A stretch of 64,000 bases of DNA from Halicephalobus mephisto (Eukaryota > Nematoda > Chromadorea > Rhabditida > Panagrolaimidae), in NCBI GenBank assembly GCA_009193035.1, contig SWDT01000094.1, forward strand, positions 209,078 to 273,077. The letters run 5' to 3'. The position numbers were made by a program, and so were the translations under genes. The stretch's first letter is position 1; each line of letters begins with the position of its first letter. Below are positions 1 to 11,494 of the stretch, piece by piece. Below the pieces are notes generated by a model that saw only the letters and a program-made list of their open reading frames with translations, was not told where the DNA came from and ran no database searches.

Positions 1-211
1 GCTTCCAGAATCCTCTGGAATCTTTTTAAACTTCTTTAGGATTCTGTTAGAACCTTCTAGAGCTCTCCAGAATCCCTTCAGCCTTTCCTAATGTCTTTCG
101 GAATCCCTCCAGACTCTTCCAAAGTCCTTCAGAATCCACTCTAACCTTCCATAACCGACTCCTAGAACCTCGAGGTTTGTAGCTCTAAAAACTTCCAAAT
201 GTTCCTCTCTA
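1..211. repeat. Copy 1 of a 211-bp direct repeat
   Basis: Positions 1-211 are nearly identical to 2826-3047. The second copy has a short internal duplication (cctccagaat) and a few substitutions. The unit is rich in TTCCAGAA / TTCTAGAG words. The copies lie in the same orientation about 2.6 kb apart. No protein-coding sequence typical of an LTR element was found between them, so this is either a local duplication or the remnant of a dispersed repeat cut by the window edge. Confidence 0.8.
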
Positions 212-2066
212 AATAATTTCGCAAAAACACTTTAAAATTTTTTTCAATTCCGATTACTTGAAGCAGCAGTTCCAACAAGGTTTCCTTATCAATTCTGTGT
301 TGCCAACTTCAAAAACAACTTTTTACCAAAAAAAGAAAATCCTTTAGATTGCACAATGTTGTGTATGTTGTTGACTTTAGAAAAAACTTGTTTTTGTTTT
401 TGAAGACGGTTATCCTCGTGAACGGACTTGACGGATGGACTTGGATTTTTAATTTTTTCGAAAATCCAAAACTGCGGTTTTGAAAGAAAATATTTCAAGA
501 AAATTGTTGTTTTTGAATTTCTCCAACAATGGCAATTGGGGTAGTTACAGTAAACATGACGAAATGTGAAAATTACGAAAGACGAGTTAAAACAAATTTG
601 GCATTTTCTGTATCTATACCATAGCGTTAGTCATAGTGGTAATTTCGAAACCTATGCTGAGGTCTATGAAACAGTCAAAATCAAAATTGAATTGAATTTT
701 CACATAACTTGGTAAATCCGCTTGCCAGAATATTGCGCGCAAACTGCAGAGTTGATTTGATTTCGAAATTTTTATGAATATAAATTCAAATTTATCTGTT
801 TCAACATTGCGCGCATGCTGCAGGTTTGACTTTGAATTTGATGTTAACTTTTCAGCTTTAATGTTGCGCGCAAGTTGCAGATTTGACTTTGATGTCAACT
901 GATTTGCCTTAATGTTGCATGCATGCTGCAAGTTTGATTTTATTTAATAAATTTTAAAAATCCAAAATTTGTTCAAGAACAATTTGACTATTTTTCGTAT
1001 TTGACCAAAAATTTTATATTATAGAACTTAATTGAAATTTAATTTTTTAAGTTTTTAAATTTAATATTTGCATTTTTTCTTATTTAGTAGTCATCAGACA
1101 TCTCCAAAAGCACTCAAAAGCAGTTACAAATTGTATAAAAAAGTAAAATTATCATTCGTGTCAGGACCGAAATTTGAATACCATATAATTTAGTTCAGCT
1201 TTATTTTTTCGAATTTTTTTAAATTAATGTTTACATTTTTTTAGTAGTAATTAGAAATTGTATAAAAAAGTAAAATTATCATTCGTTCCAAGACCGGAAG
1301 TTAGATATCATAGAACTTGATAAAAAGTCATTTTTTAAAAATTTTTTTAATTAATGTTTACATTTTTCTTTTTAGTAGTAATTGGAAAATTCTAAAAATA
1401 CTCAAAAGTCATTGCAATTGTATTTTCAAAGTTAAACAAATAAAATAATGAATAAAATTAGTAATTTTCCACGGTTCTTAGACATGAACGTTAATTACCT
1501 TTTTTTTCTAATGATTAATGCCGAATTAGAAATAAAAAGTATCGATTTCATTTTTTACATTTGACTCATCAACAATTTTTTCATTTTTTTGTTTAAACAA
1601 CTATCTGATTTTTGTCCATTATTTCAGAAAATGAAAAACAATTTTTTTTGCATTGCAATCATACATAACCTTTGTTTTTGTTTCAGTATCTATCAGTTTT
1701 GTTTAGAGTTGTTGATTTTCAACTTTCAAAAAGAACTTTGAACAAAACTTCGGATTCCAAAAATTTAAAAATTAAAAAAGTTTAAAAATTAAAAATTAAA
1801 AAAGTCTTAAAATTAAAAATTTTAAAAAGTTTGAAATTCGAAAAAGTTTTAAAAAATTGAAAAGTTCGAGTTTGAAATTTTGGAAATTTGATTTTAAAAT
1901 TGATTATTTCGAGTTTTAAAATTGAAGAATTTCAAAATTAAACTTAAAAATCTAAAAATTCAAATTCGAGTTTTAAAATTGAAAATTTTTAAATTAAATC
2001 ATAAAACCTAAGAATCCAAATTTGAAGCTGATTTATTTCAAATTTGAAAATTTAGAACTTTAAAAT
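212..2066. other. AT-rich non-coding stretch
   Basis: No convincing gene is visible. Around 740-930 a short motif (ttgcgcgcaa/c-tgcag) recurs about four times at roughly 65-70 bp spacing. From 1740 to 2130 the DNA is almost pure runs of A and T about 5-6 bases long, alternating as aaaaatt/aaaaag blocks. This resembles the periodic A/T clusters known from Caenorhabditis introns and promoters, but the period was not measured. Confidence 0.5.
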
Positions 2067-2393
2067 TTAAAATTTTAAAATTTTTTTGATTTTTGATTTT
2101 TTAAATTTTAAATTTTTTGATTTTTTTGATTTTTGATTTTTTATCATCAACAGTCCACGTGGATTTTTCATTTTGGATGATCTCCAAGAAAAAGTGCCTT
2201 TGAAACTAAAAAGCCTGGGATTGAAAGAAGCTGTAACATCTGCCGAGTCATCCTTTGCAATTTCATCCATAAAGCTGTTCTCCGTCGCCGTTCGGGAAGC
2301 AGATCCAATGACTGGCTTCCCTATGGCGGCCAGTCCGCGACAGCCGTGTCTGTCTTGCAGGATTATTTCACTTGTCAGATTTGCAGATATATC
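2067..2393 (-). CDS. Possible isolated coding exon, unrecognised
   Basis: On the minus strand an open frame runs from a possible acceptor (…gccag, ending at 2394) to a stop at 2067-2069. The first two thirds (2393-2135) are markedly more GC-rich than the flanks. They read as a plausible acidic, Ser-rich peptide that includes the words FMDEIAKDD and FKGTFSWR. The last part is low-complexity Lys/Asn from the A-rich repeat and is probably not coding, so a donor near 2130 is possible. No start codon or partner exon could be attached, and no family was recognised. It could be the remnant of a gene. Confidence 0.3.
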   Translation of the reverse strand, partial: DISANLTSEIILQDRHGCRGLAAIGKPVIGSASRTATENSFMDEIAKDDSADVTASFNPRLFSFKGTFSWRSSKMKNPRGLLMIKNQKSKKSKNLKFKKSKIKKILKF

Positions 2394-2479
2394 CTGGCTT
2401 TAAAACACACAAACTAATCTTGTATATTAGTTTAATTTTAATTTAGAATATTCGAAATTTCCCAGAGATTTTTAATATT

Positions 2480-3047
2480 TTAGAATTAAGTGAAAAGTTA
2501 GGAAATTTTTGGAATTCCTCTGGAAGTTTCTGGAGTCTTTCAGAATCTTCCGAAGGAGGTTTCAGAATTCAGCAGAAGATTCTGGAATCTAATATACATT
2601 GGAAATTTCTTCAATTCTACAGAAGATTCTGGAGTATGAGAATCTCGGAAGTTTTGTGGAACTTTTTAGAATCTCCAGAATCTAGTAGGAGTTTCTGGAA
2701 CCCAACGGAAAATTTTGAAACCCTCGAGAATCACAAAAACTGAAAATTCTCAGAATCTTGACGGGTTTTCTGACATCTTCTGGAGCTCTGTGGGGGTTTC
2801 TGGAACTTTCCAAATTTCTGTGAACGCTTCCAGAATCCTCTGGAATCTTTTTAAACTTCTTTAGGATTCTGTTAGAACCTTCTAGAGCTCTCCAGAATCC
2901 CTTCAGCCTTTCCTAATGTCTTTCAGAATCCCTCCAGACTCTTCCAAAGTCCTTCAGAATCCCTCCAGAATCCACTCTAACCTTCCATAACCGATTCCTA
3001 GAACCTCGAGGTTTGTAGCTCTAAAAACTTCCAACTGTTCCTCTCGA
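2480..3047. repeat. TTCTGGAA-rich repeat block including copy 2 of the direct repeat
   Basis: The block is built from variations of TTCTGGAA/TTCCAGAA. At 2574-2588 it contains a three-pentamer heat-shock-element pattern (aGAAgaTTCtgGAAt) and many two-pentamer forms. Positions 2826-3047 are the second copy of the repeat at 1-211. No coding potential was seen. Confidence 0.65.
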
Positions 3048-3504
3048 AACAGTTTTATAGTAATGTTTATAACAGTATCTGTTTCCGGAAAGTATACTTT
3101 TGGACTTTGAGGGAGACGTGGATCGAGGCGTCAATCACCCGGACGTCGATCATTCGTGTGGGCCAGACATCGATAAGAACGAAGAGCTGTCAGTCGGGCA
3201 ATGTTGCATTTTCGCTTTTTTCAGGCCGTAGTTCATAGATTGGAAGAACAAAAAAGCATCACGTTTGGCGCGTTTTTTCAGAACCAGTCTAGACAACTGA
3301 TCTTCCACGATGAAAACGGAAAAACGTGAATGTCAGTTGTGTCTAGTGTAATTCCCTGAGCGAAATGAAACTTTATGTTTATAAAACAGCAGCATTGAGG
3401 ATATCTGGCTGTATAATAATGTGAGAAATTTAATTTTCTTTATCCAAAATTAGAAATGGATTTCATAGAAGCAGTTCTGCCGTGGATTTATTTTATATGG
3501 GTAT
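3048..3504. other. Gene-free stretch, moderately GC-rich in the middle
   Basis: The stretch 3110-3350 is more GC-rich than its surroundings and contains short open frames on both strands, but no start, splice pair or recognisable protein. It could be an upstream region or an exon relic. Confidence 0.4.
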
Positions 3505-4020
3505 TCAAAAAGTTCAATTTTCAGGGAACATGGTCTTAAAACGAAAAAATTAGATGAATTAAGTTTTATATATTGCGTTTCTAGACTTAATTGAAGCATT
3601 TTTTAAAGTAGGTTTTGATTTATGTTATGTCGTTATTTAAAAGTTTGTGTTTTTAGGTAAGGATTCTGAAGCGAAGTAATAAGATGAATTTAAAGTTTCA
3701 TATATCGTGCGTCGAGAGTTAATGAATTTTATCTTTTTTGAATAGTTTTACTTTATTTCATTTCATATTAAATTGTTATTTAAAAGTTTGCATTTTCAGT
3801 GAAAATGGATCTAGGGCGAAAAAATAGGATAAATTCGGAGAATTTTATATATCGCGCGTCGAGGTTTTGATCCAAGTAATTTTTAAAGTAGTTTTACTTT
3901 ATTTCATTTTGTATCATATTAAATTGTTATTCAAAAGTTTGTGTTTTCAGTGAAGATGTATCTAGAGCGAAAAATAGGATAAATTTAAAATTTCACATGT
4001 CGAAAATCGAAGTTAAGAAT
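3505..4020. repeat. Tandem repeat, about four degenerate units of roughly 140 bp
   Basis: Successive units share gttatttaaaagtttgtgtt, then ttttcagtgaa, then gcgaaaaaataggat, then ttcatatatcg-gcgtcgag. Each unit carries a TTTTCAG word like a nematode 3' splice site, but no coding exon follows any of them. Confidence 0.6.
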
Positions 4021-4589
4021 TTTAGGTTATTTTTAAAATTTTAAAATATTTAAAATTCTGATTTTAGTTCTTTTCTAAATTTGTGAAATTTCATATATCA
4101 GGATTTAGAAATGTATTTTGGTTTTTTTAAGTTGTTTATCTTTTGTAATTACGTCAGTTTTTAATTGCTGTAATTACCTGCTTTCATAGTAGTAAGAGAT
4201 TCAAAGATCGAAAATACGAGTTTTCTAAATTATTTTGTTTTAAAGAATTTTCGAGAAAAATTGCATTACAAATTCTGAACGCATTCCTCGAGAGCTCCCA
4301 ATTAATATGGGACTCGTTTCAAAAGGCCACTTGAACCAGCGTTGCATCTCTTAAAATCCCCAACTTATAGTGTACGTTTCTTCCAATTCTAATTTCAGCC
4401 TTTTAATAAATGTCGTGCAACACTTGACGATCAATGCTGGAAAAGTCGAAAAAGCCCCAACTCACTTGGTTAAATTTAGCTTCTTTGTGTCATTATGAAG
4501 TCGTACAGCTTGAGTCAATGTTCCCTTCCAAAAGGCGTGCCCGTTAACTTCTGCTATTAGCTATAATCTGCTTTTTTGAGGCATAAAAT

Positions 4590-5370
4590 ATTCATTAGCA
4601 TCTTTATACTCGTATTTTCCTTTATCAAAAAACTTGGACTTTTTCAATTATTCATCATCATTCTTATGCGTTTTTTATACATCAGAAATCCCAAATTTCG
4701 TCAGGAATTTATTACTGTGTTCATATCAGTGGTTTCTATATGTCGGAAATTTAAATTTCTTACTTTTTTCGATATATTAAAGTTTTACTTTCCACTTTTT
4801 ATATACCTGGTTTTTTGATGTATAGGAATTTTATATTTCGTAGATTATTGTTTTTTGATGTATCGACATTTTGCATTTCATCTCATATTCAATAATATTT
4901 ATGTCTATTTTCCGATACCTCAAAAACTTAAAGGTAATAATAGACAAAATTTATGTTTTTGATATATTAAAAACCCATATCTTATATCCATTGTCATCTG
5001 TATATTCATGTTTTCGATATATGGAGAATCTGCATCTCAGCTCATATTCAGTGGTGTTCGCATATATGCTTTCGATACCTCAAAAACTTAAATTTCGTCC
5101 ACCAGTGTTATCTTTATGTGTTTTTGATATATCAAAACCCTACATATCTCTCTGTTGTTCAATAGTATTTTTATATCCGTGTTTTCATATATCAAGATTC
5201 CACATCTCACGTCTTATTGATTATCGTCTTTGTTTACGTGATTTTATATATCGAAGTTTTATCTTTTACGTATTCAATATTATCATTATAGTCGTGCTTT
5301 TATGTTGAAACTTTGTATCTTAAGTTGTGCTTTTAGCATCCTCGTTTTGGTCATATATCAAAGCCTTGCA
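4590..5370. repeat. Degenerate tandem array with gatatatc-aaa cores
   Basis: Units of roughly 60-70 bp repeat the pattern gtttttgatatatcaaaa… catatctc…ttca-tagtatttttat. Hydrophobic open frames on the plus strand (4576-4818 and 4871-5308) are created by these AT-rich units and are not considered genes. Confidence 0.55.
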
Positions 5371-6015
5371 TCTCGTTCTGTTATGTGTACTTAATTGTCT
5401 GTCTGGCGCCGATAACTCCTCATTCGCGGTTTTGATTGGGTTTCCCCATCAATAGACGAGGAAAAAGGCAGCGCATATTTACATTGGCCACAAATCGGAC
5501 TCTTTAGCTCAGCTGCACTCAGTCACTTACGATAAACTTGGTCAAATGTCTGTTTTAACCAGTGGGATAATGAGAAATTTGTTTTGCGCAGTTGTAATTT
5601 TTTTTAAATTTAAAAATCTTTACCCCTTTAGTCTTTCACGTCATCGTCCTTGAGAATACAAGGACAACCACTTTTTCAGCTGTCTGTTGCGCAAAAATTT
5701 CCCGCGTATTTTTTTAAAATTAAGTTTTTTATATATCAATCTTTTTTCATTCTGACCCAGTATCCATCCTTGATATCTTTCAGAAAAAAGCATTAAGTTT
5801 GAATTCTTTGTTTTTATATTTTCAATTTCTATCAAGTGTTATCTGAAAAGATTGAGCGCGGGCGAGCCCAAGGTCGTTTTATTCCTTTTGACGAGACTCT
5901 TCTCAATCAGTTTCATCTTTTCAGGGTCATGCACCGGCAGCGGCACAGAACATAAGAAAAATCGAGTCGTTTTGCCATTGTTACTTGTTGTTAATTTTAT
6001 TTCAAAGTCTATTCA
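5371..6015 (+). promoter_or_regulatory. Upstream region of the Ulp-like gene with candidate 3' splice/trans-splice acceptor
   Basis: No other gene is seen here. A good acceptor (catcttttcag) ends at 5924, about 90 bp before the start codon at 6016, and could receive a spliced leader or an upstream exon. Between them lies a short upstream open frame (5929-5955, 8 codons plus stop) that would be in the 5' UTR. Confidence 0.4.
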
Positions 6016-7591
6016 ATGATGATGATGTCTAATTCAAGCATGTTTAATAACCGTAAAAGGTTGTTTGATAGTCCATCAACATTGCCATTTAAGAAACTTT
6101 GTGTTCATACTCCGGATGATTATTTGGAAGCTATTGATGATGATGAATTTCAACAAACAAGATCAAGCTACAGTTCGGATAGATTTATTTCAGGTTGTTC
6201 TAGTTCGGGAGAAGAAACAAGATCTGGATTTATATCTGATGCTGAAATGACAATTACGAAATCAGAAAATAGCAATATTTCTGGAACGGAGACGGAAGAA
6301 TTGATGGATACAAGTGAATCGGATTTAAGTGAGTCGGATTACTGCTCCACTTCTGGGTCATCGTCCTGGACGGAACGTGAAGAAGACGGATATTCCAGTG
6401 ATTTCTTTTTTGCGATTGATACACCATCTGAAGGTGAAGATGAAGAACCTACTGAAAAATATGTTGCAGTTACTGTAATGGATGAAACAACAGAAATGGT
6501 CAGGATACGGTTTCCATATACTTCAATACGGATCAAAGTTAGCGATTTCATGTGTCTAGGTGAAGGAGATTTCTTAAATGAGAATGTGGTCGATTTTTAT
6601 CTCAATCATCTTGTGACGAATGTTATTGATGAAGAAGCGTTTAGAGTCCATATTTTTGGGTCTCTTTTTTGGCACAGATTGAGGTTGAATGTTTTCAAAG
6701 CAGACAAGAAATTAAACAGACAAGATCGACTTCATTCTCAATTTAAAAATTTGAGGAATTATATGAGTCATATTGGATTGTTTGAAAATGATTTTGCAAT
6801 TTTCCCGATTAATGAGCTTGATCATTGGTCCTTAGCAATTGTTTGTAATCTGGAATCGGTTATCCCAGAAGATTACATCATAGAAGGCCTCACTGATGAA
6901 GGAGAACCTTTGCCCAGACATGACCCGTGTATTCTTATGTTTGACCCATTTGGAGCGGAAAACGAAGAAACCAAGGCTAATCTGGTCAAGTATGGCACGA
7001 TTGTTCGGGAACTTTTGGAATATGAATATTCTCAATTAATCGCAAGAGGTGGACCTTGTTCGGAGAAATTTACTCAAGAAAAATTTCCAATTGTTTTTCC
7101 AAGGAATCTTCCTCAGCAAGTTAATTTTTGCGATTCTGGAATCTATGTGTTGGAGTATGCATCTAATTTTTTGACGAATCCTCCGTCACTGGTGAGTGTT
7201 TTTTGATCTTTTTAAATGGGGTTTGTGTATTTCTGGATGAATCAGAAATGTAAATGTTTTGATCAAAAATCTAACTTATGAGTCATGGGATGTGACATTT
7301 TTAAAGCTGATATATAAAATTATAAAACAGATTAAACGCAAATTATTAGTGGAAATTCATGTGAAAAGATAATTTTTTTGGAAATCATGAAATATTATTT
7401 ATTTTAAAGATTTATATATGGAAAGTTAATTTTAATCATTTTAGGCTTCCCTTGCGAAAGAATCTTTTGACTTCAAAGAAGTTTATCCCAAGTTCTCGAC
7501 AAAGAAGAAGCGATCCGACATTCAGTCTGTAATCATGTCTCTCTGCAAAGACAAGGATAAATGGAGGAAGATCTTTGACGTCAACTGCTGA
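6016..7591 (+). CDS. Ulp1/SENP-like C48 family protein with Ser in place of the catalytic Cys
   Basis: Two exons (6016-7191, 7445-7591; phase 0) encode 440 aa. C48 enzymes cleave SUMO or related modifiers. Residues 1-150 are acidic and Ser/Thr-rich, probably disordered. The protease-like domain spans about 160-430. Visible family motifs are LDHWSLAI (His270), MFDPFG (Asp310) and PQQVNFCDSGIYV, where Gln368 matches the oxyanion Gln. In C48 enzymes the last motif reads D-C-G; here it is Asp-Ser-Gly, so the nucleophile position is Ser374 (codon TCT), with a Cys two residues earlier. The frame is intact and splicing is clean, so it is more likely an expressed pseudoenzyme than a relic. Polinton-type elements also carry C48 proteases, but no other element genes were found nearby. 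Confidence is high for the family, lower for function. Confidence 0.85.
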
Positions 7592-8149
7592 ATTAGGAAG
7601 ACACTTCATCTGTACTCTTTGTTGAATTTTGTTCTCTTTATGAAAAACACTTGCTCCAATCTTCTTCCACGTTGAGTTTCCTTTTCTTTTTTGGTTTCGA
7701 AATGACAAAAATGGTTTATTTTTAAATAGGCATGAGAATTTATATTGTTGAATTTGCTGGATTTATTTTATTCACAATTTTTAAGAAGTTTATGTTTGGT
7801 TATTTGGATGGAAATAAATTGGACACTTGTTGGAATTACAGTATAATTTGGAAGCAATTTTTTAAATTTTAGATAATTTTGAAAATGATTTTTAATCAGA
7901 TTGTGGGTATTTTGAAAGTTATTTTTGGAGGTTTTAGAACGAAAAAGTTACGGTAATTTTTGGAAGAGTGGAGTTTTTTGTGAAATATTGTCAGTTGATT
8001 TTCTGAAAATCAGTGCTTAATAGACATTGATTGATTTTCAATTTTGATAATGTTATCGTTGAAGCTCAAAAACTGCACTTGTTGAAGAAAATTCACGATT
8101 GTCGGTTGTTTTTTGGAATAATTATAAAATAAAAATCTTGTTTGGTAAA
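7592..8149. other. Intergenic, nothing recognised
   Basis: This AT-rich spacer lies between two plus-strand genes. A minus-strand open frame at 7436-7708 is the shadow of the second Ulp exon. Confidence 0.6.
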
Positions 8150-9919
8150 ATGAGTAAGTGGTGTAATGGTCGTGAATGTAAACTCGGATGGGGATATAAT
8201 CAACCTATATGGAGACTGATTCCTATTGAAGGAAGTCCTCCGAATATTACATCAGCGGAAGTCAAAAGTCGGTATGATACTGCGATTTGGGATCTGTCAT
8301 ATGATAGCATTATTTATTATGTGAGTTTCCTTTTTTAACAGGATTTGTTATTCAGTCTTTCAGTTTTTCATAAGTTTCTATTTGGAATCAAGTATCAAAA
8401 AGTATCTCGACTTTGAAATTATTTCCGATGAAAAAAAATATTGGCACATTCAATGTCGCATTTCCAGACGAGCCGAAAAATGTGAAAAACATCCAGAATA
8501 TCCACCTATCTGTAGTGATTACATTAATCAGATTGATTATGGCGTGGATTTGGTAGTGATTTTTCCAAAAGAGGGATTTCCAAATGACTCAACAAAGGTA
8601 TGATTGATTCATTTTGAAATAATATGTGCTTAATTAAAAATATGTTATAGATGAAAAAATTATTTGATGAGAAAACTTTTGACGAAGCTCAAAAGAAAAT
8701 CAACTGTAGAGTTTTAATCAACTATGATAAAGTTGAAAACATGACTATGGAAGAATTGATGGAGTTCAGGAAGAAGTTGGAAGAAGGAAAGGATTCTGAA
8801 CTCGATATTCCTGTGAAGTTTTATCATCAGAATTTAAATAAGGAATTTCGAAAAGTAGAAATTAAAAATGAAGAACAATTTGGACTCTTTCTCGCATATC
8901 TCTACTGTACTTACAGAAAAATTGAAAAGAAAATGGAAGAAGCTGGGTATCCGGATATCTTAAACATTAATTCTTCCGAAAAGTCATTTTCAATTATTGG
9001 TGCTAATCTTCAGAAAGGCAAAGAACAGTACCAATCCATGGAAAAAACCGACTTTTTGAAAATGTATTCTATATTGAAAAAATTTTTCCATTATTACCAG
9101 GATTACATCAAGTATGCATTAGATAATCTAATCACCATTGATGAAGGAGATTTTCTTCCTGGAAATCAGAATGAATTCAAACCTTTACTTCGTCAGCTAA
9201 ATAAATGGTTCCCGATGAAAATCAACGAAAATTGGTATGGTTGTATGGACTCAGTTATTTTCGTCAACAACAACCACGACGATGTTATCCAGAAGCTCAA
9301 AGCAACAACAAAGTTGAAAAACACAAATATAATAATCAAAAATGATTTACTTGAGCCGATTGTTGCTACCGAAAAGAACCTTGAAGGAACCAAATTTGGG
9401 TTTATTAACATGACTTCTGCTGAAAACAATCAAAATGAAGAAACTTTACCATTGTTCAAAATAAAATGTCCTCAAAGATGCTCGGATGATTTGAGAAAAT
9501 GGATCTGTACAAAATGTGGGGATTTTGTCCAAGGAAAATGTGAAGGAGAACTTTTTTTATTTTGTTCTTGTGGAAAAAAAAATTTCAATCCACAATTTTT
9601 AACATGCCCCCAATGCCAAAGAACAAAATCACAAGAAAACAATGTTGCAGATCCTGTTTTGAACAAAACAAATCCACCAGATCCAAGTGTTCATACATCC
9701 CCTGACCCCGAACCGAATGCTGGCAGTCTTGCTCTAATTTTGACTCAACTTCAAAAACATGACAGCAGAAAAAGTCAAAATAAGATCAATCTACCTATGG
9801 ATCTTATATCAAAGGAAAAAAGTTTCCTTATTAAAATTATTTTAGAGAAAATTCTATCAACTCCGAACCTAGATGGAGATACAGTAAACCTCATACAAGA
9901 TTATTTAGAATTAAAATGA
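8150..9919 (+). CDS. WGY/zinc-ribbon family protein, member A (uncharacterised)
   Basis: Three exons (8150-8320, 8364-8597, 8651-9919; phase-0 introns of 43 and 53 nt) encode 557 aa. The function is unknown. Exon 1 has the family motif GRECKLGWGYN. Exon 2 ends in a motif C-S-D-Y-x4-D-Y-G-V-D-L. Exon 3 starts with a helical region (CRVLINYD, then FLAYLYCTYRKIE, about residues 150-300). It continues with a conserved FGFINM segment and an eight-Cys module (Cys408, 412, 421, 424, 440, 442, 454, 457), spaced CxxxC-x8-CxxC-x15-CxC-x11-CxxC, which could bind two zinc ions. The C-terminal 80 residues are helical and end with LDGDT-x7-YL. Paralogs lie at 25782-29591, 30708-32279 and 34719-37220. No signal peptide or membrane segment is seen, so it is probably intracellular. 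The ATG at 8150 is preferred over an upstream in-frame GTG-type codon because the paralogs align from there. Confidence 0.85.
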
Positions 9920-10268
9920 AAAAAGCGATTTTCGGTCAATTTTAATCAACATTTTGTAATTTAAAAACCAATTTTAATTAAAAACTTTTTATAAGTTACT
10001 AAATGAGGTATTTATTTTAAGAAATAATAACCCGAGTATTTAAATAAAATTCAGATTTTTGTAAATGAGTTTATTAATTTTTATCAACTTGTAAAAGAAG
10101 TAATAAAGTAATTTACAAATTCTAAGAAAATAAAATTACAGAATATCTCTTTTTAAATTTGCCCAAAGGATTTGAAAACTTTTTTTGCTAGTAGATCCAC
10201 AATAATGTTTCAAAGTGCTATTAATTATACAGTAATACCACAAAACATAAATTATTTTAAATATACTA
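9920..10268. other. Intergenic 3' flank
   Basis: AT-rich DNA follows member A, with AATAAA words near 10041 that could serve polyadenylation. No gene is seen. Confidence 0.5.
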
Positions 10269-11492
10269 TTAGGTTAGTAAAAAAGTTTTGCTAAAAAATT
10301 AGACAACTTTTAATTTTTTAAATTTATTTTTCTTAATTCAAACTTCTAATCAACAATATATTCCCCAGAAGAATCTATTACTTGTCTCCATCGTTCAGGC
10401 AAAGATTGGATTCCTCGCTTCCAGAACTCAGCGGACTGGCTCCTAAAGAAAGTGTCGATTGCGCTCTGGAGGGTGTCAAAATTGGGGAAGCGCTGTCCAC
10501 GTAAGAAATTCTTGAGGGACCGGAACAGGTGTAAGATCTGGAGAATATGGTAGATGCGGAACTGTGGCCCAACCCAGATCCTCCAATGTTTGACGAGTTA
10601 TTGAAGCAACGTGAGGCCGAGCGTTGTTGTGCAATAAGTAAACTTCAGTCATTCTTCTCTTTTCTTTGATAGCTTTAGATAACTTGCGAAGCTGATCGGC
10701 ATAACGGTCAGAGAAAACTGTTTCTCTTTCATTGAGCAGCTCATAATGGATCATGCCACGCGCATCCCACCAGTAACAGAGCACAACCTTGCAACAGTGG
10801 GTCTCAACTTTGGGCTGGATTGGTGGCTTCTCTCCGCGCGGGAGCCAGTAGGTGGCACGAGTATCGTTTTTATAAAGGATCATACTTTCATCTCCAGTTA
10901 CCAAATGAGCTAAGAAGTCCTTGCGCTGGGGTGGTGGAAGAGCGATTGACATATAGTTACACGGGTATACAGGTGACTATAGTCCAACTCGCGGGGCATC
11001 CATCGTGCCAGAACTTTTCGATAACCAAGCTCGTGAAGCTGGTTTTCTACTGTCGTATGACTACATCTGAGTGTCTGCGCTAGTTCACGAGTGGTGGCAT
11101 CCGGATGCTCCTGAAGCTCGTGGAGCAAATCGTTTTTTTTAACTCCACTGGTCGTTCCTTGTCTTCTATCCCCGGAAGCGAAGCGGTGGTACTAACGGCT
11201 CACTGTTGATCGACTCACGGTGCCTTCTCCCAACGTAATGTTGATATTCTTGGTTGCTCGCCTTGTACTGATGTCACGATAAAACTCGTATAAGATGATT
11301 GCTCTAATCGCATAATGATGCATTTTCGGAAGTAACTTTCCAGAGATGCGCGCTTCTAGCCTTTTATACTTACTGGATGGCAGCTTCTAGAAACCCCTAC
11401 CAACTATGAGAAATAAAATTCTTCTAGAATGTTTTAGAAGAAAAAAATTAGAATTTTTAAAAAAGTGAACCAAAACTTCCTGGCCGATCTAA
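10269..11492 (-). mobile_element. Degenerate mariner-family transposon
   Basis: About 1.22 kb, flanked by TA dinucleotides at 10267-10268 and 11493-11494, as expected for a Tc1/mariner target duplication. The ends form imperfect inverted repeats of about 27-30 bp: left ttaggttag…aagttttgct, and the right-end complement ttagatcgg…aagttttggtt. It encloses one broken transposase on the minus strand and is inactive as it stands. Confidence 0.8.
10346..11323 (-). pseudogene. Mariner transposase pseudogene (DD34D type)
   Basis: The reading frame starts with ATG at 11321-11323 and ends near 10346. Family landmarks are a helix-turn-helix region with ELAQTLRCSHTTVENQL, the linker-like RWMPREL, the first catalytic Asp in VTGDES, the second catalytic block LLHNNARPH, and YSPDLTP with the third Asp. 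Damage is multiple. There is an in-frame TAG at 11192-11194 where the family usually has Trp. There is a frameshift near 10945 between CQSL and the QRKDFLAHLVTGDES segment, and another after SPDLTP near 10510. The second catalytic Asp is also replaced by Asn (HNNA instead of HDNA). The element is therefore non-autonomous and old. Confidence 0.85.
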
Positions 11493-11494
11493 TA

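Noticed and set aside
1..3047. LTR retrotransposon bounded by the 211-bp direct repeats
   Set aside because: No gag/pol-like frames, no primer-binding site or polypurine tract, and no TG…CA ends were found between or at the copies.
4871..5308. 145-codon plus-strand open frame with hydrophobic stretches
   Set aside because: It coincides with an AT-rich tandem array; the apparent membrane segments come from repeated atatatc/ttttt words.
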